DNA of 64,000 nt from Gnetum montanum (lineage: Eukaryota; Streptophyta; Gnetopsida; Gnetales; Gnetaceae). Positions 1-11,497 of the stretch are shown in pieces (the first letter of the stretch is position 1; each line of letters opens with the position of its first letter). Position numbers and translations under genes: made by a program. The stretch spans positions 5,387-69,386 of the forward strand of contig MNCI01027417.1 in the NCBI GenBank assembly GCA_015680685.1. The letters are read 5' to 3'. Under the pieces are notes generated by a model that worked only from the letters and a program-made list of their open reading frames with translations, did not search any database and was not told the DNA's origin.

Positions 1-1020
1 TTAGTGGTTGGTGGAACTGCCTTGGGTTACCTTGAGGATAAGGTAACCTTCGAGGTGTTTGCCGTTGGTTGAGTCTTGGATTTAGTGCATACACCCCAGA
101 CTCCTATAGATGTGAGATAACTGGACAACATCCCTTAGGATGGTCATATTGGCAGATCTCACATCCACCATCATCATCTGTGTCAGAGTCCATAGCCTCA
201 TCAAAGATAGGAATTTTTCCCTTACCCTTGTTATGTTCAGGGATTCAATTTCTCCGCTTTGCCTTACCTTTTTCACTACTTTGTTCATCCTTAGACTCTT
301 CTACAATTTTCAAAATAATTTTAAGTCTTGAGTGTAAGGAATCCCACAACTGATCTACCTTAGCTGATACTTCTATTGTTAATTTTTGGATCGACAAGGT
401 TTTTCAACTAACCAACACTTCGAGTGGTGACTCATCCTCCTCATCATGAAATTTTACTCCCTTCTTTCGAAGGGAGGGATCGCAATTGTATTCTTTTGCA
501 CTTTCCCTCTGACATAGCTCACCTTCTTCTTTTGCTACTTGTTCCAACAAGCAATGTACTTCATGGGCTCTAAGTTGTGATAGTCTCCCTTGGGCATAAG
601 TCCCAAGGGTTCTTCTTGTTTCATGCCTTAGCCCATCCACGATGTGGCGAAGTTGATCCTGCTGAGTGTACCCATGGCCCAGGCAACGATCTAACAATGT
701 GTAGTAGTGGACCATGGCAGCATCAAAGGGTTCATAAGTACCTTGTTTCTAGCCTTGGATCTGCTTACGAAAATTTGACACTCTGGAGTACGTCTGATAT
801 TTATTGTTGAAGAGTTCTAGCATCATACTCCACCTCCTGATGGTTTCTAGTTCTAAGGACTGGTACCAACTCTTTGCTTCTTTAGTGAGTGTCCTTGGGA
901 ACAACTTAAGCTTTTGCCACTCATTTTCTATATTCTGCAAGGCACAGGCATTGTGGAATGCCTGTAAATGATGCTGGGGATCATCGCTGTATCCCCCTTA
1001 AAAACATGGGATATTGTTCA
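1..1020 (-). pseudogene. gag fragment of Athila-like element Ath-1
   Basis: Decayed gag coding sequence, read on the minus strand and split by frameshifts and stops. It matches the gag of Ath-4 (37969-38960) and Ath-3 (52640-53560). Shared blocks are NEWQKLKLF and SWYQSLE near 860-930, KYQTYSRVSNFRKQIQG near 750-800, LGTYAQGRLSQLRAHE near 550-610, and the cysteine/histidine motif CEICQYDHPKGCC near 130-175. Gag forms the particle that packages element RNA. The gag N-terminus is missing: homology stops near 1020, where it is joined abruptly to the middle of a Tat-type LTR. Strand and family match the LTR fragment at 33170-33398, so I infer these are two parts of one element split by Tat-1, with a deletion at the junction. 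The rest lies left of the window. Confidence 0.75.
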
Positions 1021-1894
1021 TATCCCCTTTTAAGACTTGTTTTTGAAGTGTAACTGCTGCATGAGCTCGAGGATGTCCTGTATGTTTAATTTGAACCCAT
1101 TTGTGCTTAGATTCAGGTAACTTTTGATAGCTCACATTGGGCTCATGTTGTCAACGTGAGCTTAGCGTGACCTCAGCATGACCTGGGTGTGAGCAAGCTG
1201 GGATGGTATTATATGAAATCTTGATTTTTGAGACCTGTCTTTCAAGTGCAACTGCTGCTTGGCCTTGGGGAAAACCTGCAAGCTGAATCTAAGCTTTTTT
1301 ATGCCTGGATTTGGGCCACTTTTGGCAGCTCACGCTGTGAGCGTGACCTTAGCATGAGCACTAAAAACGGTGTATTTTTTAGCCTGAAATCAGAATTCTA
1401 AGGGCTGGGACCTAGAGGAATCATTAGTGGACCTCGAGGGGGCCTTGTACCCTCGAAATAAGCTATTTTGACACTATTTTGGGTTACTCATGCTGAACTC
1501 ATGCTACCAGCGTGACCTGGGTGTGACCTCAGCATGAGTAGCAAGATTTGGGCAATATTGACTTGAAATCTTGGGTTCTGGATGCTGAAACTTGGAGTAG
1601 TCATTAGTGGGCCCTGAGGGGGGCCTTGCCCATTCAAATTAGGATCATTTTGACCTAATTTGGAAGCTATCATGGTTGGTCACATTGAGGGCAAGCTAGC
1701 TTGACAGCATGAGCAATTTGGCTTAAGCAAGCTAGGTGTGAATAAGCTAGCTTGACAAGTTGAGCATGGGCAAGCTAACTTGACAAGCCAAGTGTGAGTT
1801 CCATGCCTTAGTTAAATTTTTGCCTCCAAAATGCCAAAAAAGGCTTGAGTCGTTCTTGTTTCAAAGTGCTAGGCTGAAATTTTATGGTGCTTCA
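1021..1894 (-). repeat. 3' LTR of Tat-1 (truncated)
   Basis: Matches 32284-33169 on the same strand and therefore holds only the first half of the LTR in element orientation. The LTR start on the minus strand is TGAAGCACCATAAAATTTC, next to the PPT. The distal half, with TATA box and 3' end, is missing because the sequence switches to Athila-like gag at about 1020. It contains several short inverted repeats, for example a 7-bp stem with 3-nt loop at 1330-1346 (TCACGCT-GTG-AGCGTGA) and clusters of AAGCTAGCTT. Compared with its partner most differences are C/T or G/A. Confidence 0.85.
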
Positions 1895-1898
1895 TTGA

Positions 1899-1907
1899 CC
1901 CCTCTTT
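1899..1907 (-). other. Polypurine tract of Tat-1
   Basis: The minus strand reads AAAGAGGGG, four bases before the LTR start TGAAGC. The same tract sits in the same place in Tat-2 (21714-21722). This is the primer site for plus-strand DNA synthesis. Confidence 0.85.
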
Positions 1908-3049
1908 GTTGACTTCTGGAGGAATCCACCCGAGAGGTGTTGACAAAGAAGTACAAAACACCACAAACAATCAAGCATCAAGCATTAACCATCAGCCCTA
2001 AACTGAATGTAATCGTACCATTTTCAAAAGTACATAGGATTGGGGAAATGTAGTTCAAGACGCGAGGGGATTGGTTGTAACCGGGGAAATCAAAAGATGA
2101 TCAAGGGTTATAAGTGTTGCCAGAATTGTGGGAGAGGAATGTTCTCATGTGAACAAGTTATTTCTTTGGTCCTTGTCAATAGCTGATTTTCAGCGGACTC
2201 AGAACCAAGACATTGGAGATGCGTTCTTTGGAGAAACGAGACTTTTGTAGAGTGTTTACGGGGCCCGTTGTAAACAGCCAAAGCCACACGATGATGCACA
2301 ACATGGTCTCTTTTAGACATGAGTGTAACTAGTTTCTAAGATGATTACTTTCTCACCTGGGGCTTGTATGAGAGTAGCCAATAGTCTTTTGTTTATGATG
2401 TCAATGGGGTCATGAAGACCTTTTCTGTGCATTTTTCTCTTTGACCCTTTTGTTCTCTTTTTCTTTTCTTTTTTTCTTGTTTGTTTCTTCTCTCTTTTTT
2501 TTTGTTTGGAAGAGCTTGCTTTCAATGCAGTGCTCATTTTTGAGCATTTGCATCTTGTATCATGCATTGTGTTTTGTGTTTTGCGTTGCAACTGCTTAGA
2601 GAATCACAGTGTGCAACAGTGTATCAAGAGCTTCGGGTGAGTAGGATACAATGTATCTAGGGGATGTAACTGAATAGGATAAGGGGCATGATGGGGAATA
2701 AGGAATGTATCAGGAGTTGGGAATGTACTTATGAATGGATTAATTAACCCAGTTGCGAGCGTCAGGAAGAATGTGATACCTTGTCATCATGATGAAGTAA
2801 ATCTGTGCATGAACGCCTCAAGCATGTCATCCTGCAAACACAACTCCAAGGGGACAAGAAAAATACACACGATTCAGTTAGCTAAACACTTTAAACTTGA
2901 ATGTAGTTGACGGAATGAAGCCATCATGTGGAATTTTTAAGGTGAACAAAATCTTTAGACAGCATCAGTTTTATCAAGGTCAATGTGATGAATCAGGTGA
3001 CAGGTTTTTATTGAGCACGTACAGCCGATCGCAGCAACTTGTCTTTTCA
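1908..3049 (-). other. Tat-1 region between integrase and 3' LTR, with two short conserved reading frames
   Basis: No gag or pol domain. Two reading frames, at 2313-2591 (92 codons) and 2108-2320 (70 codons), have counterparts in Tat-2 at 21071-21298 and 21307-21525 in the same order and frame. The first is strongly basic, with Lys/Arg runs and the shared stretch KRKMHRKGLHDP. The second shares HVxHHxVALAVY and VSFLQR. Nucleotide differences between the copies fall at all codon positions, so conservation may reflect recent common origin rather than selection. The pyrimidine-rich stretch 2430-2510 is a purine tract on the element strand. A real extra protein is possible but unproven. Confidence 0.4.
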
Positions 3050-3460
3050 AATGACGCCAGGTTATTCATGATGTTGCCAGTTTGTATTCTTAGCAAACTG
3101 TTATGGATTAGTTTCATGTCATAATCCTTTGGACGTCGCCAGTTTATTATCGTAGCGGATGGTGCAATGCTAGTTTATAGTCATGGCTGAGTATGAAGAG
3201 GCAAGCTAGTTTATAGTCTTAATGGACTTTGGTGGAAAAGCGTGGTAGTTTAGTGTCATACCAGACAAAGTTTTGTGGTGTCAGTTTACTGTCATGACAC
3301 CAGGATGTTCTGTGGTGCTAGTTTTAAGTCGTAGCTCCCGGATTATTCTGTGGTATCAGTTTTAGGTTGTGATGCTAGGATGTTCTATGGCGCTAGTTTT
3401 AAGTCGTAGCTTCCGAACTGTTCTATGGTATCAGTTTTAGGTCGTGATGCCAGGACTGAT
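3050..3460 (-). repeat. Degenerate tandem repeat downstream of Tat-1 integrase
   Basis: Six to eight imperfect copies of a roughly 55-base unit whose core on the plus strand is AGTTTTAAGTCGTAGC or CAGTTTTAGGTCGTGATGCC, separated by TTCTGTGGT-type spacers. The matching region in Tat-2 is 20200-20580, where the core reads ATGACTTAAAACTGATACC. A related core also occurs upstream of RT (7010-7100, 26986-27150, 16010-16310). The function is unknown. Confidence 0.7.
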
Positions 3461-3476
3461 ACATACCTTAAGCTCA

Positions 3477-4598
3477 TCAGATGTAGAATGGTTTCAGGTA
3501 CACATGATTTGTAGGATTGGTGAACTCGTTTCCATCCATGTTGATGAGTTTGAATGCCCCATTATCATATGCCTTGATGACTAAGTAAGGCCCTTCCCAG
3601 TTAGCTGAGAATTTGTCCACGTGTTCGCAGACCACCTTGAGAACTAGGTCACCTTCCTTGATCAACCGCTTATGCGGATCGTGTTGATGACTTCACCGTT
3701 GTTGTCTCTAGTACCATTCGATTTGATTAAGTGCTCGTACCCTTTCTTCCTCCATCGTGTCAAGGTCAATAATGCATAGCTCGTTGTTCTGACCTTCATT
3801 TGGGAGGCTAGAGAGTGTTATCCACAATGAGGGAACCTGTAACTCTAAAGGTAACACAGCTTCAGATCCGTATACAAGGTTATATGGTGTTCTACCTATG
3901 GACGTTCGATGCATTGTTCGGTATGCCCATAATGCATAGATTAACTGCTTGTGCCATCGTCTCTTGCTTTGATTCAACATCTTTTTGAGCACCATGATGA
4001 TCATTTTATTCATAGACTCTGCTTGACCATTGCTTTGTGGTTAATATGGTGATGAAAATGAGTGTTTAATACCTAGGCTTTCACAGAAGCTTTTAGTATT
4101 TGTACTGCTGAATTGTGGCCCATTATCGATGACTATGGTCATCAGGATACCAAAACAGGTCACGATGTTTTCTAATGTGAAATTGCAAACATGTTTAGAC
4201 ATGGTTTTCCTAAGGGGAATAGCTTCTACCCATTTTGTGAAATATTTGGTTGCAGTGATGATGAAGCTATGTCTTGCTGAAGATGGTGGTGTTATTACCC
4301 CAATGATGTTTAATCCCCATTTTTGGAATGACCATGTGATTTGTGCCGTATGCAACTCATTAGGTGGCACATGTATTAGGTTACCATGCCTTTGGCAGAT
4401 GTTGCATGTCCTAACCCTGGAAAAGCAATCGTACTCCATGTGTGGCCAGTAGTAGCCCAAACGTCTAATTTTCATTGCCATTGCTTTGGGTGCTATATGC
4501 CCTTCACAAAGTCCTTCGTGAACTTGTTCCATGATTGTTTGGCCGTCAACGCTAGTGACGCACATCAACAGGATGCCTTCATAGGATCTGCAACACAA
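3477..4598 (-). pseudogene. Integrase domain of Tat-1 pol
   Basis: The zinc-finger end is near 4330-4590 (HEGLCEGH, then CNICQ). The catalytic core follows: WGLNIIG near 4305, where the first catalytic Asp is replaced by Asn; IVIDNGPQF near 4125 with the second Asp; and SNGQAE near 4030 with the Glu. A stop codon falls just before that Glu motif, at about 4040. The C-terminal part runs on through 3708-4013 (LIYALWAYRT, then PYNLVYGSEAVLP) and 3477-3665 (NWEGPYLV). Integrase inserts the cDNA into the host genome. Loss of the first Asp plus the stop and frame breaks means no activity. Tat-2 19005-20165 is the closest relative in the window. Confidence 0.9.
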
Positions 4599-4771
4599 TG
4601 TGTCTCCTATTAATGCATATTTCCAAAAGCGTTTTCACACCACGTCCTTTTGGGCACTTATCAAATGTTGTGGTGGTTCGCCTTGTTGAAGGTACTCTTT
4701 TATGTCATCATACCATTCTATTGCTTATGTAGTGTTGACGAACGCTATGGGTATTTCGTCGAGAGCTTCGG

Positions 4772-5344
4772 TTATAGGTTTGGGAACATCTCAGGTGTCA
4801 TATTTAAGGCTAGAGTAGTAAGTGCATCAGCGATGGTATTTTCGTTTCTAGGAATATGTTGCACATCTACGTTGATCAATTGTTTTAGCAAGCGTTTAGT
4901 TAGGTCACAGTATGGTTGTAAATGAGCAGCCTTGCATGCGTAAACCTCTGTGACTTGATTGATTACTAACTTTGAGTCACCTTGAACTACAAGACGTGTG
5001 ATTCCTAAAGTTAGTGCTGCTATAAGACCTCTAAGAAGGCCTTCGTACTTTGCCACATTGTTGGTACAAGGGAAAGTTAGTCGATAGGCAAAGGGTTGAA
5101 TTTCTCCAGAGGGATACATTATGATGGCTGCAGCACTTCCTCCTCAGGAAGTTGAAGCTCCATCGAAGTAAAGGATTGCATCGTAGTTATTAGGCACGGT
5201 GTTAATACTATTAATGCTCTTGTTAGGGAATTCAAGATTGATTGTCGCTTGATATTGTGTGGGTGAAGCAATCAATTGATTGAATATTGCTTGACCTTTG
5301 GTGAAGGATTGAGTTACATAGCGTAGGTCAAACTCAACGATCAT
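4772..5344 (-). pseudogene. Archaeal-type second RNase H of Tat-1 pol
   Basis: Visible motifs are ILYFDGAST near 5150-5185 (first catalytic Asp), CTNNVAKYEGLLRGL near 5030-5075, and VVQGDSKLVINQV near 4960-5000 (further Asp). The domain follows the ordinary RT-linked RNase H and precedes integrase, a position known from the Tat/Ogre branch. It is thought to complement the RT RNase H in removing RNA from RNA/DNA hybrids. A stop separates the two reading blocks near 5120-5143. Confidence 0.8.
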
Positions 5345-6768
5345 CGCTTTCCATCTACCTATCCTACTTGATTCATAGATGTTGTTAGTGATAGCTCTAA
5401 GCCCATTATCTTTGCAAATGATGTAGACTTGGTTACGGAAGAGATAGTGTCGTCACTTTTTTAAGGAAAAGACAAGGGCAAGACATGATCTCTCTACATC
5501 ATTGTATCATTGTTCGCAGGCAATTAAGGCATGGCTTAAATAGTAAACGGGGATCTCGATTCCATATTCTCGTTTTTGCCAAAGCATGGATGCAATAGAT
5601 GAATCGGAAGTCACTAGGTAGATGTAAAAAGGTTTATCGCTTTGCAGCGGATGAACTATTGGCAATTGAGCCAGCTCCATTTTTATGTTTTCAAATGCTT
5701 CCTAGCACTGTTGAGTCCATTGGAAATGCACATTCTTTCATAGTAAGTGCTGCATGGGTTTCAACTTGTCTGTTAATTTTGTGATAAAGCGTCTGATGAA
5801 TTACAGTCTACCTTGCAGACCACGTAATTCGGTGAGGTTCCTAGGTGGCTGCATACTAGTTATTGCTTTAACTTTATCAGGGTCTACTTGTATCCCTGTT
5901 TCGGAGACTATGAAACCAAGCATTTTTCCTGTTTTAACACCAAAGACACAATTCTTCGGGTTGAGTCTAAGGTCATGTTTAAGACAACGTTTAAGCACTA
6001 AGTCTAAATCCTTTGCATGCTATTCAGTTGTTTTAGATTTAACTGCAATGTCATCAACATAATCATTGAGCAAATCAAGCATGTAATCGCTAAATATGTA
6101 TGTCATTGCTTGTTGATATGTAGCACCTACATTCTTAAGGTTGAATGACATCATTGTATAACAGAATGTACCCCAAGGTGTCATGAAGGTTGTTCTAAGT
6201 TGATGCTCTAGATTGATTCTTATTTGGTTGTATCCCGAAAATCCATCCATAAAGGATAACAATGTGTGCCCAGCAGTTGTGTCAACGAGTTGATTAATGC
6301 TGGGTAGGGGGAAGTCATCCTTTATAGTGGTTGTGTTGAGATCACAGAAGTCAATGCATATGCATATACTACTATTTTTCTTAGGGACTACGACAATGTT
6401 CAATATCCAGTCAGAATAGTCAACCGCATGGATGAAACCAGCTTGGTAGAGCTTTGTAATTTCATCACAGACTACTAACGCTACCTCAGGTCTAACCTTT
6501 CGTGCCTTTTGTTTCACCATTTTATATTTTCATCAAGGATGATATTATGTTGGACAATTCGAGGGTCCAACCCTGGCATGTCGGCATAAGACCATACAAA
6601 TGTCTCTATGTTGTCTTTCAAAATCTGAGTGATATCACTAGCGAGTTGTGTGTCTAATAAGGTACTTAATTTTAATGTTCTAGTTTTATCACTAGAAGTG
6701 GCAATAGAGACTTCAGTAAGAGGATCCTCAGTGATACTATCGACCTTTAGATCTAGAGTCTTCATCAT
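5345..6768 (-). pseudogene. Reverse transcriptase and first RNase H of Tat-1 pol
   Basis: Reading right to left: the pre-RT segment at 6514-6768 (FVWSYADMPGLDPRIVQHNI); fingers and palm at 6020-6520 (LYQAGFIHAV, VVPKKN, DFPLPSINQLVD, FMDGFSGYNQI); and the catalytic YVDDIAVKS near 6045-6075. Then comes the connection 5801-5998 (CVFGVKTGKMLGFIVSETG) and the RNase H region 5345-5800, which is broken into short frames. RT copies element RNA into DNA. The catalytic Asp pair is retained, but frame breaks near 6515, 6010 and 5800 prevent one continuous protein. Confidence 0.9.
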
Positions 6769-7100
6769 GTTTTCAGGCTAGTTCGATATTTCTTGCGTGG
6801 ATGCTATTAAATTTGTGTAAGTGGATGGGTCTAGATCCAAAGATTCTAAATTGATTATCCTTGTTACTTCTCCATGTGGTCCATTGAGAGACAATGTTGA
6901 TAAGTTATTCTTGGTTGCCATGGTGTTGCTCCTGCCAATTTAAAACTAGGAGCAATGTGAGTGACATTTTCTTGACAAACGAGTTGCTAAATGTAAACTA
7001 GCTTCGTGTAATTTATGTTCTGATGCACTTGCGGAACGTAGGGGTAGTTCAATGTCATACCGGGACCGCATGACAGTTTTAGGCCATACCGGGCCATCCA
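6769..7100 (-). repeat. PR-RT spacer of Tat-1 with short repeats
   Basis: On the minus strand this corresponds to Tat-2 16590-16700 (both contain a TTTAAATTGG/TTTTAATTGG stretch just before the RT segment). Two copies of the TTAAACT-like core lie at 7045-7090 (read on the plus strand as CAATGTCATACCGGGACC and TTTTAGGCCATACCGGGCC). Homology to Tat-2 ends near 7100, where the foreign multi-exon segment begins. Confidence 0.55.
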
Positions 7101-7574
7101 TGGCATTCATGTTTCATGTAAATAATAATGTTATGATTTTCATGGTTTCATAGATTTTTGGTCTTCATGATTTTTTTGTTTATGCCTTACCTCATAAGAA
7201 AATAAAAATAAAACTATCTTGAGAACATGAAAATGGAAACAAAGTGAACAATAAAAAAAATAAAATAAAATAAAAGGCACAACAATGTAAAATAAATAAA
7301 AGAGAAAGGAAATAAAGCGAAACAAAGTGAATCAACCATGCCAAAGGGATTTAAAAGGGTATAGCATGAGTTAGTGTTGGCAGTGTGACTAACTGGGTGC
7401 GTAGCGCAATGTGAGTTACGGAGGGTAGCGTGAGTTACAGGGTAGGGCGAACAATGTAATGAAGGGCAAAGGGAAGCAAGACCAACAGGACAAAGGGAAG
7501 AAGTAGGACAGTCTGGCATTTGTAGAGGAGAGTGAAGAACTGTTTTGATGCCTTCCTCAACCTAAGGTTTCATC
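7101..7574 (+). other. Upstream flank of the multi-exon gene; no gene seen
   Basis: AT-rich start (7140-7330), then a short stretch rich in GTGAGTTA-type words (7375-7450). The gene's probable first codon follows at 7575. I see no target duplication, terminal inverted repeat or LTR edge that would mark how this segment entered Tat-1. A promoter for the downstream gene would be expected here, but no TATA box is convincing. Confidence 0.4.
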
Positions 7575-9714
7575 ATGGGCAGGGACCCTGCACAGGTATG
7601 TTTTCTTTTACTCTTGTTCAATCTTGTATTTTGTGTTTTCGGCATTAACTAGGACAACGTAAGCCCTTACAGCCATCATTTTCTGCTATGTTTTTGGTTC
7701 CTGCAGCGTTAGATTTAGGGCCATTTCATGTTGCTATTTTTTTTTGGGTTCCTGCCGTGAGTATCCTAGAGTCTGAGTGTTTAAAATTATTGCTAAAATT
7801 TTTCTAGGGCTTGAGTGTTTCCAGGGTAGGATTTGTTTTCGGTGTTGAGGCAGATTGTTTTATTAATTAATTATTTCTGATTTTGCTCTTGTGGCACCCA
7901 AGGCAAGCTACGGCGTGGGTTTTAGGGCTGTAGAATGTGAGTTGGGTGCCGAGGGCCTGAGCGTGAACACCCAAAGAGAATGCAATTTTTTCTTTATCTA
8001 GGCATAAGCCCCAGAGAAAACGCAGTTTTTGTCTGGGTGTAAGTTCCCCAGAGTTAATGCAGCTTTTTGTCTGGGTGTAAGTGCCCCAGAGTTGGCTGCC
8101 TTTGTAGCGTGAGTTGTGCTATCGTGTGGGTTGCAGTGTGAGCTGCATTGTGAGTAGCAACGTGAGTTGCGTTGTGGGTTGCCTAGTCACGTTTTACCGT
8201 AACATGCACTATAGCGTGAGTTCCCTGGGAACTGGTGCATGAGTGAAAGAGAAAGGTGTAAATTATTCGCTTAGTGTTATTGATTATTTGTATCCTTTCA
8301 TTTTTTCTTTCTTGGGTTAGACAGTGAATGTACATGTTTTGTATTTGTACTTGTTTGTTGGTTTACTGTGTAATGGATTTTTAATGTCCCCAGCAAGCGT
8401 CAAATACACCAAATGAATACTAGTGTTCTTATCTCATGGGGTGATCTTGTGTGTGTGTTAAATCTTACTTGTTAGGTTTATTTATTTATTTATGTATTTT
8501 GTTTTTTAGTTTATATGTTTTATATGTTTTAAGTTACTTACCTAAGGTTCTGGCTCTATGCAGGGGGCCTAAGCCTTTTCTCCTTGTGATCGAACTTGTT
8601 GGTGTGCTATCTTGGTCTGGCCCTTTGGAACCGAACATGCCTAGTCATGATATGCGGATCGGGGCGCATGTAATATGGTTTCACCAAAATGTTGGTGCAT
8701 TTTTATCATTTATTTTGTAGAATTTCAGCGTTGTCATATGGTCTCATTTGAGTGAGCAACTGACTCGTGATATTGTTGAGACCATGTTGCCCGGCTCAAC
8801 ACGAGGCATGTTAGCTTTTGTTGTTGACATAGACGAGGGACCATATATAGTCGAGGGGGGAGCTCCCAAAGGTCCTAGATCTACACATCCTTTGACCCGT
8901 GTGTGGGGATTACCGTCTTGCAGCCATCACAACAATAGTAGCACACTTTTTCTAGCCTATCGTGTACATACACTATTCCAAAATCTGCCTGGAATAGTAT
9001 ACAGAGTAGACAAGTATGCTTTTTTATATACTTGTATTAACTTTGTTCCCTTTGACATTATATCATTGTTTACGTATGAATACTCTTCTTTTGTAGGCCC
9101 CATTTTGCTGAGCATGGATTGCATGAAGGTGATAGCGGGCTTGCCTTAGCGCACACAACCTTGGAGGCGTTCATGATGGGCCCCACTCTTCGTTCTGCGA
9201 TGCTAGACCAGACCAAGGATGCTATTGTCAATTATCCTAGGCAATTCTCTAGTTGTCAAGTTCGTAGCTTGCTGCATGAGGATTGGTCTCCTGATGGGCC
9301 TGTTTTTCCTCAAATGGTTGATCCTGCAGCAAGTGTGCCTACTCCATTTGCTAATGGTAAATGGTTGTGTTCTAGGCTTGGTTTTCATTTTTGTTACATT
9401 ATTACTTATCATATTCTTAATTTTTGCTAAATGTCTCCTGTGTCTTTTCTACAGCAGACATTCCCCTTGATGAGGTTACCATCATATCTGGGTGCACGGA
9501 GGCCACTCTCTTTATGGATTTTGAAGAGATAGAGGAGTCACAATGGTGGCTACACAAGAAGACACCTAAACAAATCATCAGCCGTCTCACCAATGTGGAC
9601 TTGATGGACCTATTTACTGTCTTGACTCCTAACGTTCCCATGACCGAAATGGTTTCCATCGTTGACTCTTTTAACGATAATGTCTCCTATTTTACTACAC
9701 GAGTTTGGGGAGTT
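7575..9714 (+). pseudogene. Multi-exon gene antisense within Tat-1, 5' part
   Basis: A spliced gene on the strand opposite Tat-1 pol. Likely exon 1 is 7575-7595 (start MGRDPAQ, then a GT donor). Exon sequence follows a CAG acceptor at 8561-8563, with further exons at about 8733-8902, 9097-9356 and 9455-9714. The junction 9356/9455 is convincing: GT donor, AG acceptor, and the split codon keeps the frame. The last exon (DIPLDEVTI onward) stays open to 9714, where Tat-2 is inserted, and continues at 24135. The stretch after DLMDLF, with TTRVWG and further on FNVPADG, has the shape of plant transposon-associated domains such as plant-mobile or PF20167-type families. That likeness is weak and by eye. 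I do not know its function. It could be a host gene fragment or an element-carried extra gene. Confidence 0.6.
7979..8215 (+). repeat. Short tandem repeats in intron 1 of the antisense gene
   Basis: Three copies of a 37-40 base unit at 7979-8095 (core GTCTGGGTGTAAG followed by CCCCAGAG), followed by a run of GTGAGTTGC/GTGGGTTGC words at 8100-8215. Probably simple local duplication. Confidence 0.7.
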
Positions 9715-10127
9715 TGAAACACCACTAATTTCAGCCTAGCACTTTGAATTGAAAATGACCCAAGCCCTTTCAAGCATTCAGAAGGAAAAATTTGGCTAAG
9801 GCATTAAGCTCACACCTAGCCTTCCCAAGGCAGCTTGCTCATCCTTAGCATGAACAACTCCAAAATCAAATCAAAAGTGGAAGACGATTGCTCAAAGTTT
9901 AAAAATTCTAGTGTCCAGCGCCCATCGTCCAAAATTATCTAGATCATACACAGGCAAGCAGCGATTATACTTAAAAACAAGCTTCAAAAAAGATCGAAAT
10001 TTGGTAAAAAATTGTAGGTCTTTGCTAAACGTTTTTTAGGTCATACTGCAGCATGACATACTCCAAGTGGCCTATTCTCAAAGCCAATCCAAGCAGTTAG
10101 GAATTGTTGGTTTTAATTGTTGCAATT

Positions 10128-11215
10128 GTAGTCTATCGAAAATCATCTACGGATTCTTGCTTCAATCGCAATCTCTCTCAACTACGTCGATGCCGATGAG
10201 CAACGCAAAATCAAGAGGCCCAGGATTGTCAAACTAAAACCTAATAATGAGAAGCAGCAGCTTTGGGTTCGCAATGATTATATGATTCTTCTAGAAAAAA
10301 GTTATGATTTTTGCATTGCCATTGCATAACCAGAAAAGCATCCAAAATACTTCAAACATTTTCCTACACGTGTGATCGAGACTGAAAAAGTTTAACGGAT
10401 GGACAACAGTTGCTCAGAAACGTTCATAATAATGCAAGGAAATGAATGGCGGCCTATAACATTCAGGCCACAAAAGAAGGGTTGGCTGTTTCTGCAACGA
10501 TTGATGACAAAAATCCATTGAATCCCAGCAAACACAGTTCAGAGACAAATTAGTTGGAATCGATTTCTCAAGGATTACGAAGAGAAATTGTTTTGATTTC
10601 TCAAGGATTATAGAGAAAACCTTTTTTATTTTTTCTCCTCAAAGATGGATGCTATCTTCATATGTTTGCTATTCATGGTCATGACAAAAATTGTCTCCAC
10701 TTTTGCTTTTGCTTGTTCTCCCCCATCATCGCTGATTTCTGTTCACTAAGATGGAGAATTTTGAGAGCACCAATCATCCCAATGGATGAGGAGGAAGACT
10801 GCTATTGTTTTCTGCAATTTGCTGGCTTTCAAGGAAAATTCTGCCACTTGTCTAAGTCGCAGAAGATTCACATCAACGTAGGGTAGACGGTCCGGTTCTA
10901 TCGTAAGAACCAGAGTTTCATCCATCACCAACAGTAATAGTGGGGTTGCTGTCCAAAACTGCGCTGCCTGAGAACGACGTCAAATATATCCACAAGTGCA
11001 CAGACAACGTGGGGAAGCTTAATTTTTCTTTCAAGAATGGTAGCATGGTGATTCAGGCCGAGGATCCTACTTCAATTAGCGCAATCTCTCGATATCCAGA
11101 GATCAAAAATTCCATCATCCATGATAGTGATATGAACAGTAATGGATGGCTGGTTGTAAAACATCCCGAAGTTATGCAGGTCACATTGGATGCTCGACAA
11201 GTGAGGCGAAGTTAA
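10128..11215 (+). other. Coding-like block inside the Tat-2 5' LTR
   Basis: Counterpart of 22138-23242 in the 3' LTR. The clearest frame is 10940-11215 (91 codons, containing NDVKYIHKC, NFSFKNGSMVIQAEDP and YPEIKNSIIHDSDMN). An upstream block around 10160-10395 is broken here by the deletion near 10290 and by a stop, but is open in the 3' LTR. The block has no counterpart in the Tat-1 LTR. I do not recognise the protein. Capture of a host gene fragment by the LTR is the simplest idea; chance open frames are the alternative. Confidence 0.45.
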
Positions 11216-11489
11216 TCCTTCTTGATTTTCTTTGTAAATTTTTATCGTTTGAGGGCTTGTCTAAATTGTTTGTATTTTCATGGGATTGAATGACCCACAT
11301 GTTGTGAGATACATTGAACCTGGTCAAGAATGAAACTATCCAACACACATCCAACTCGTGCACAACTATCCAGCACACATCCAACTCGTGCCAACTATCC
11401 ATTGAACACATGTCACTAGATCTGCTTTCCTCTCATCTCCCAGCTGTTGATTCCATTCTTGAATTTCGTGCCCAAGCCCAGCCCAACCT

Positions 11490-11497
11490 TATAAATA
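11490..11497 (+). promoter_or_regulatory. TATA box of the Tat-2 5' LTR
   Basis: TATAAATA within a segment shared by both Tat-2 LTRs (23523-23530 in the 3' copy) and by the Tat-1 LTR (31787-31794, minus strand), always followed by CC and then a CATAAA-containing stretch. Its position in the last quarter of the LTR fits the U3/R boundary. Confidence 0.7.
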
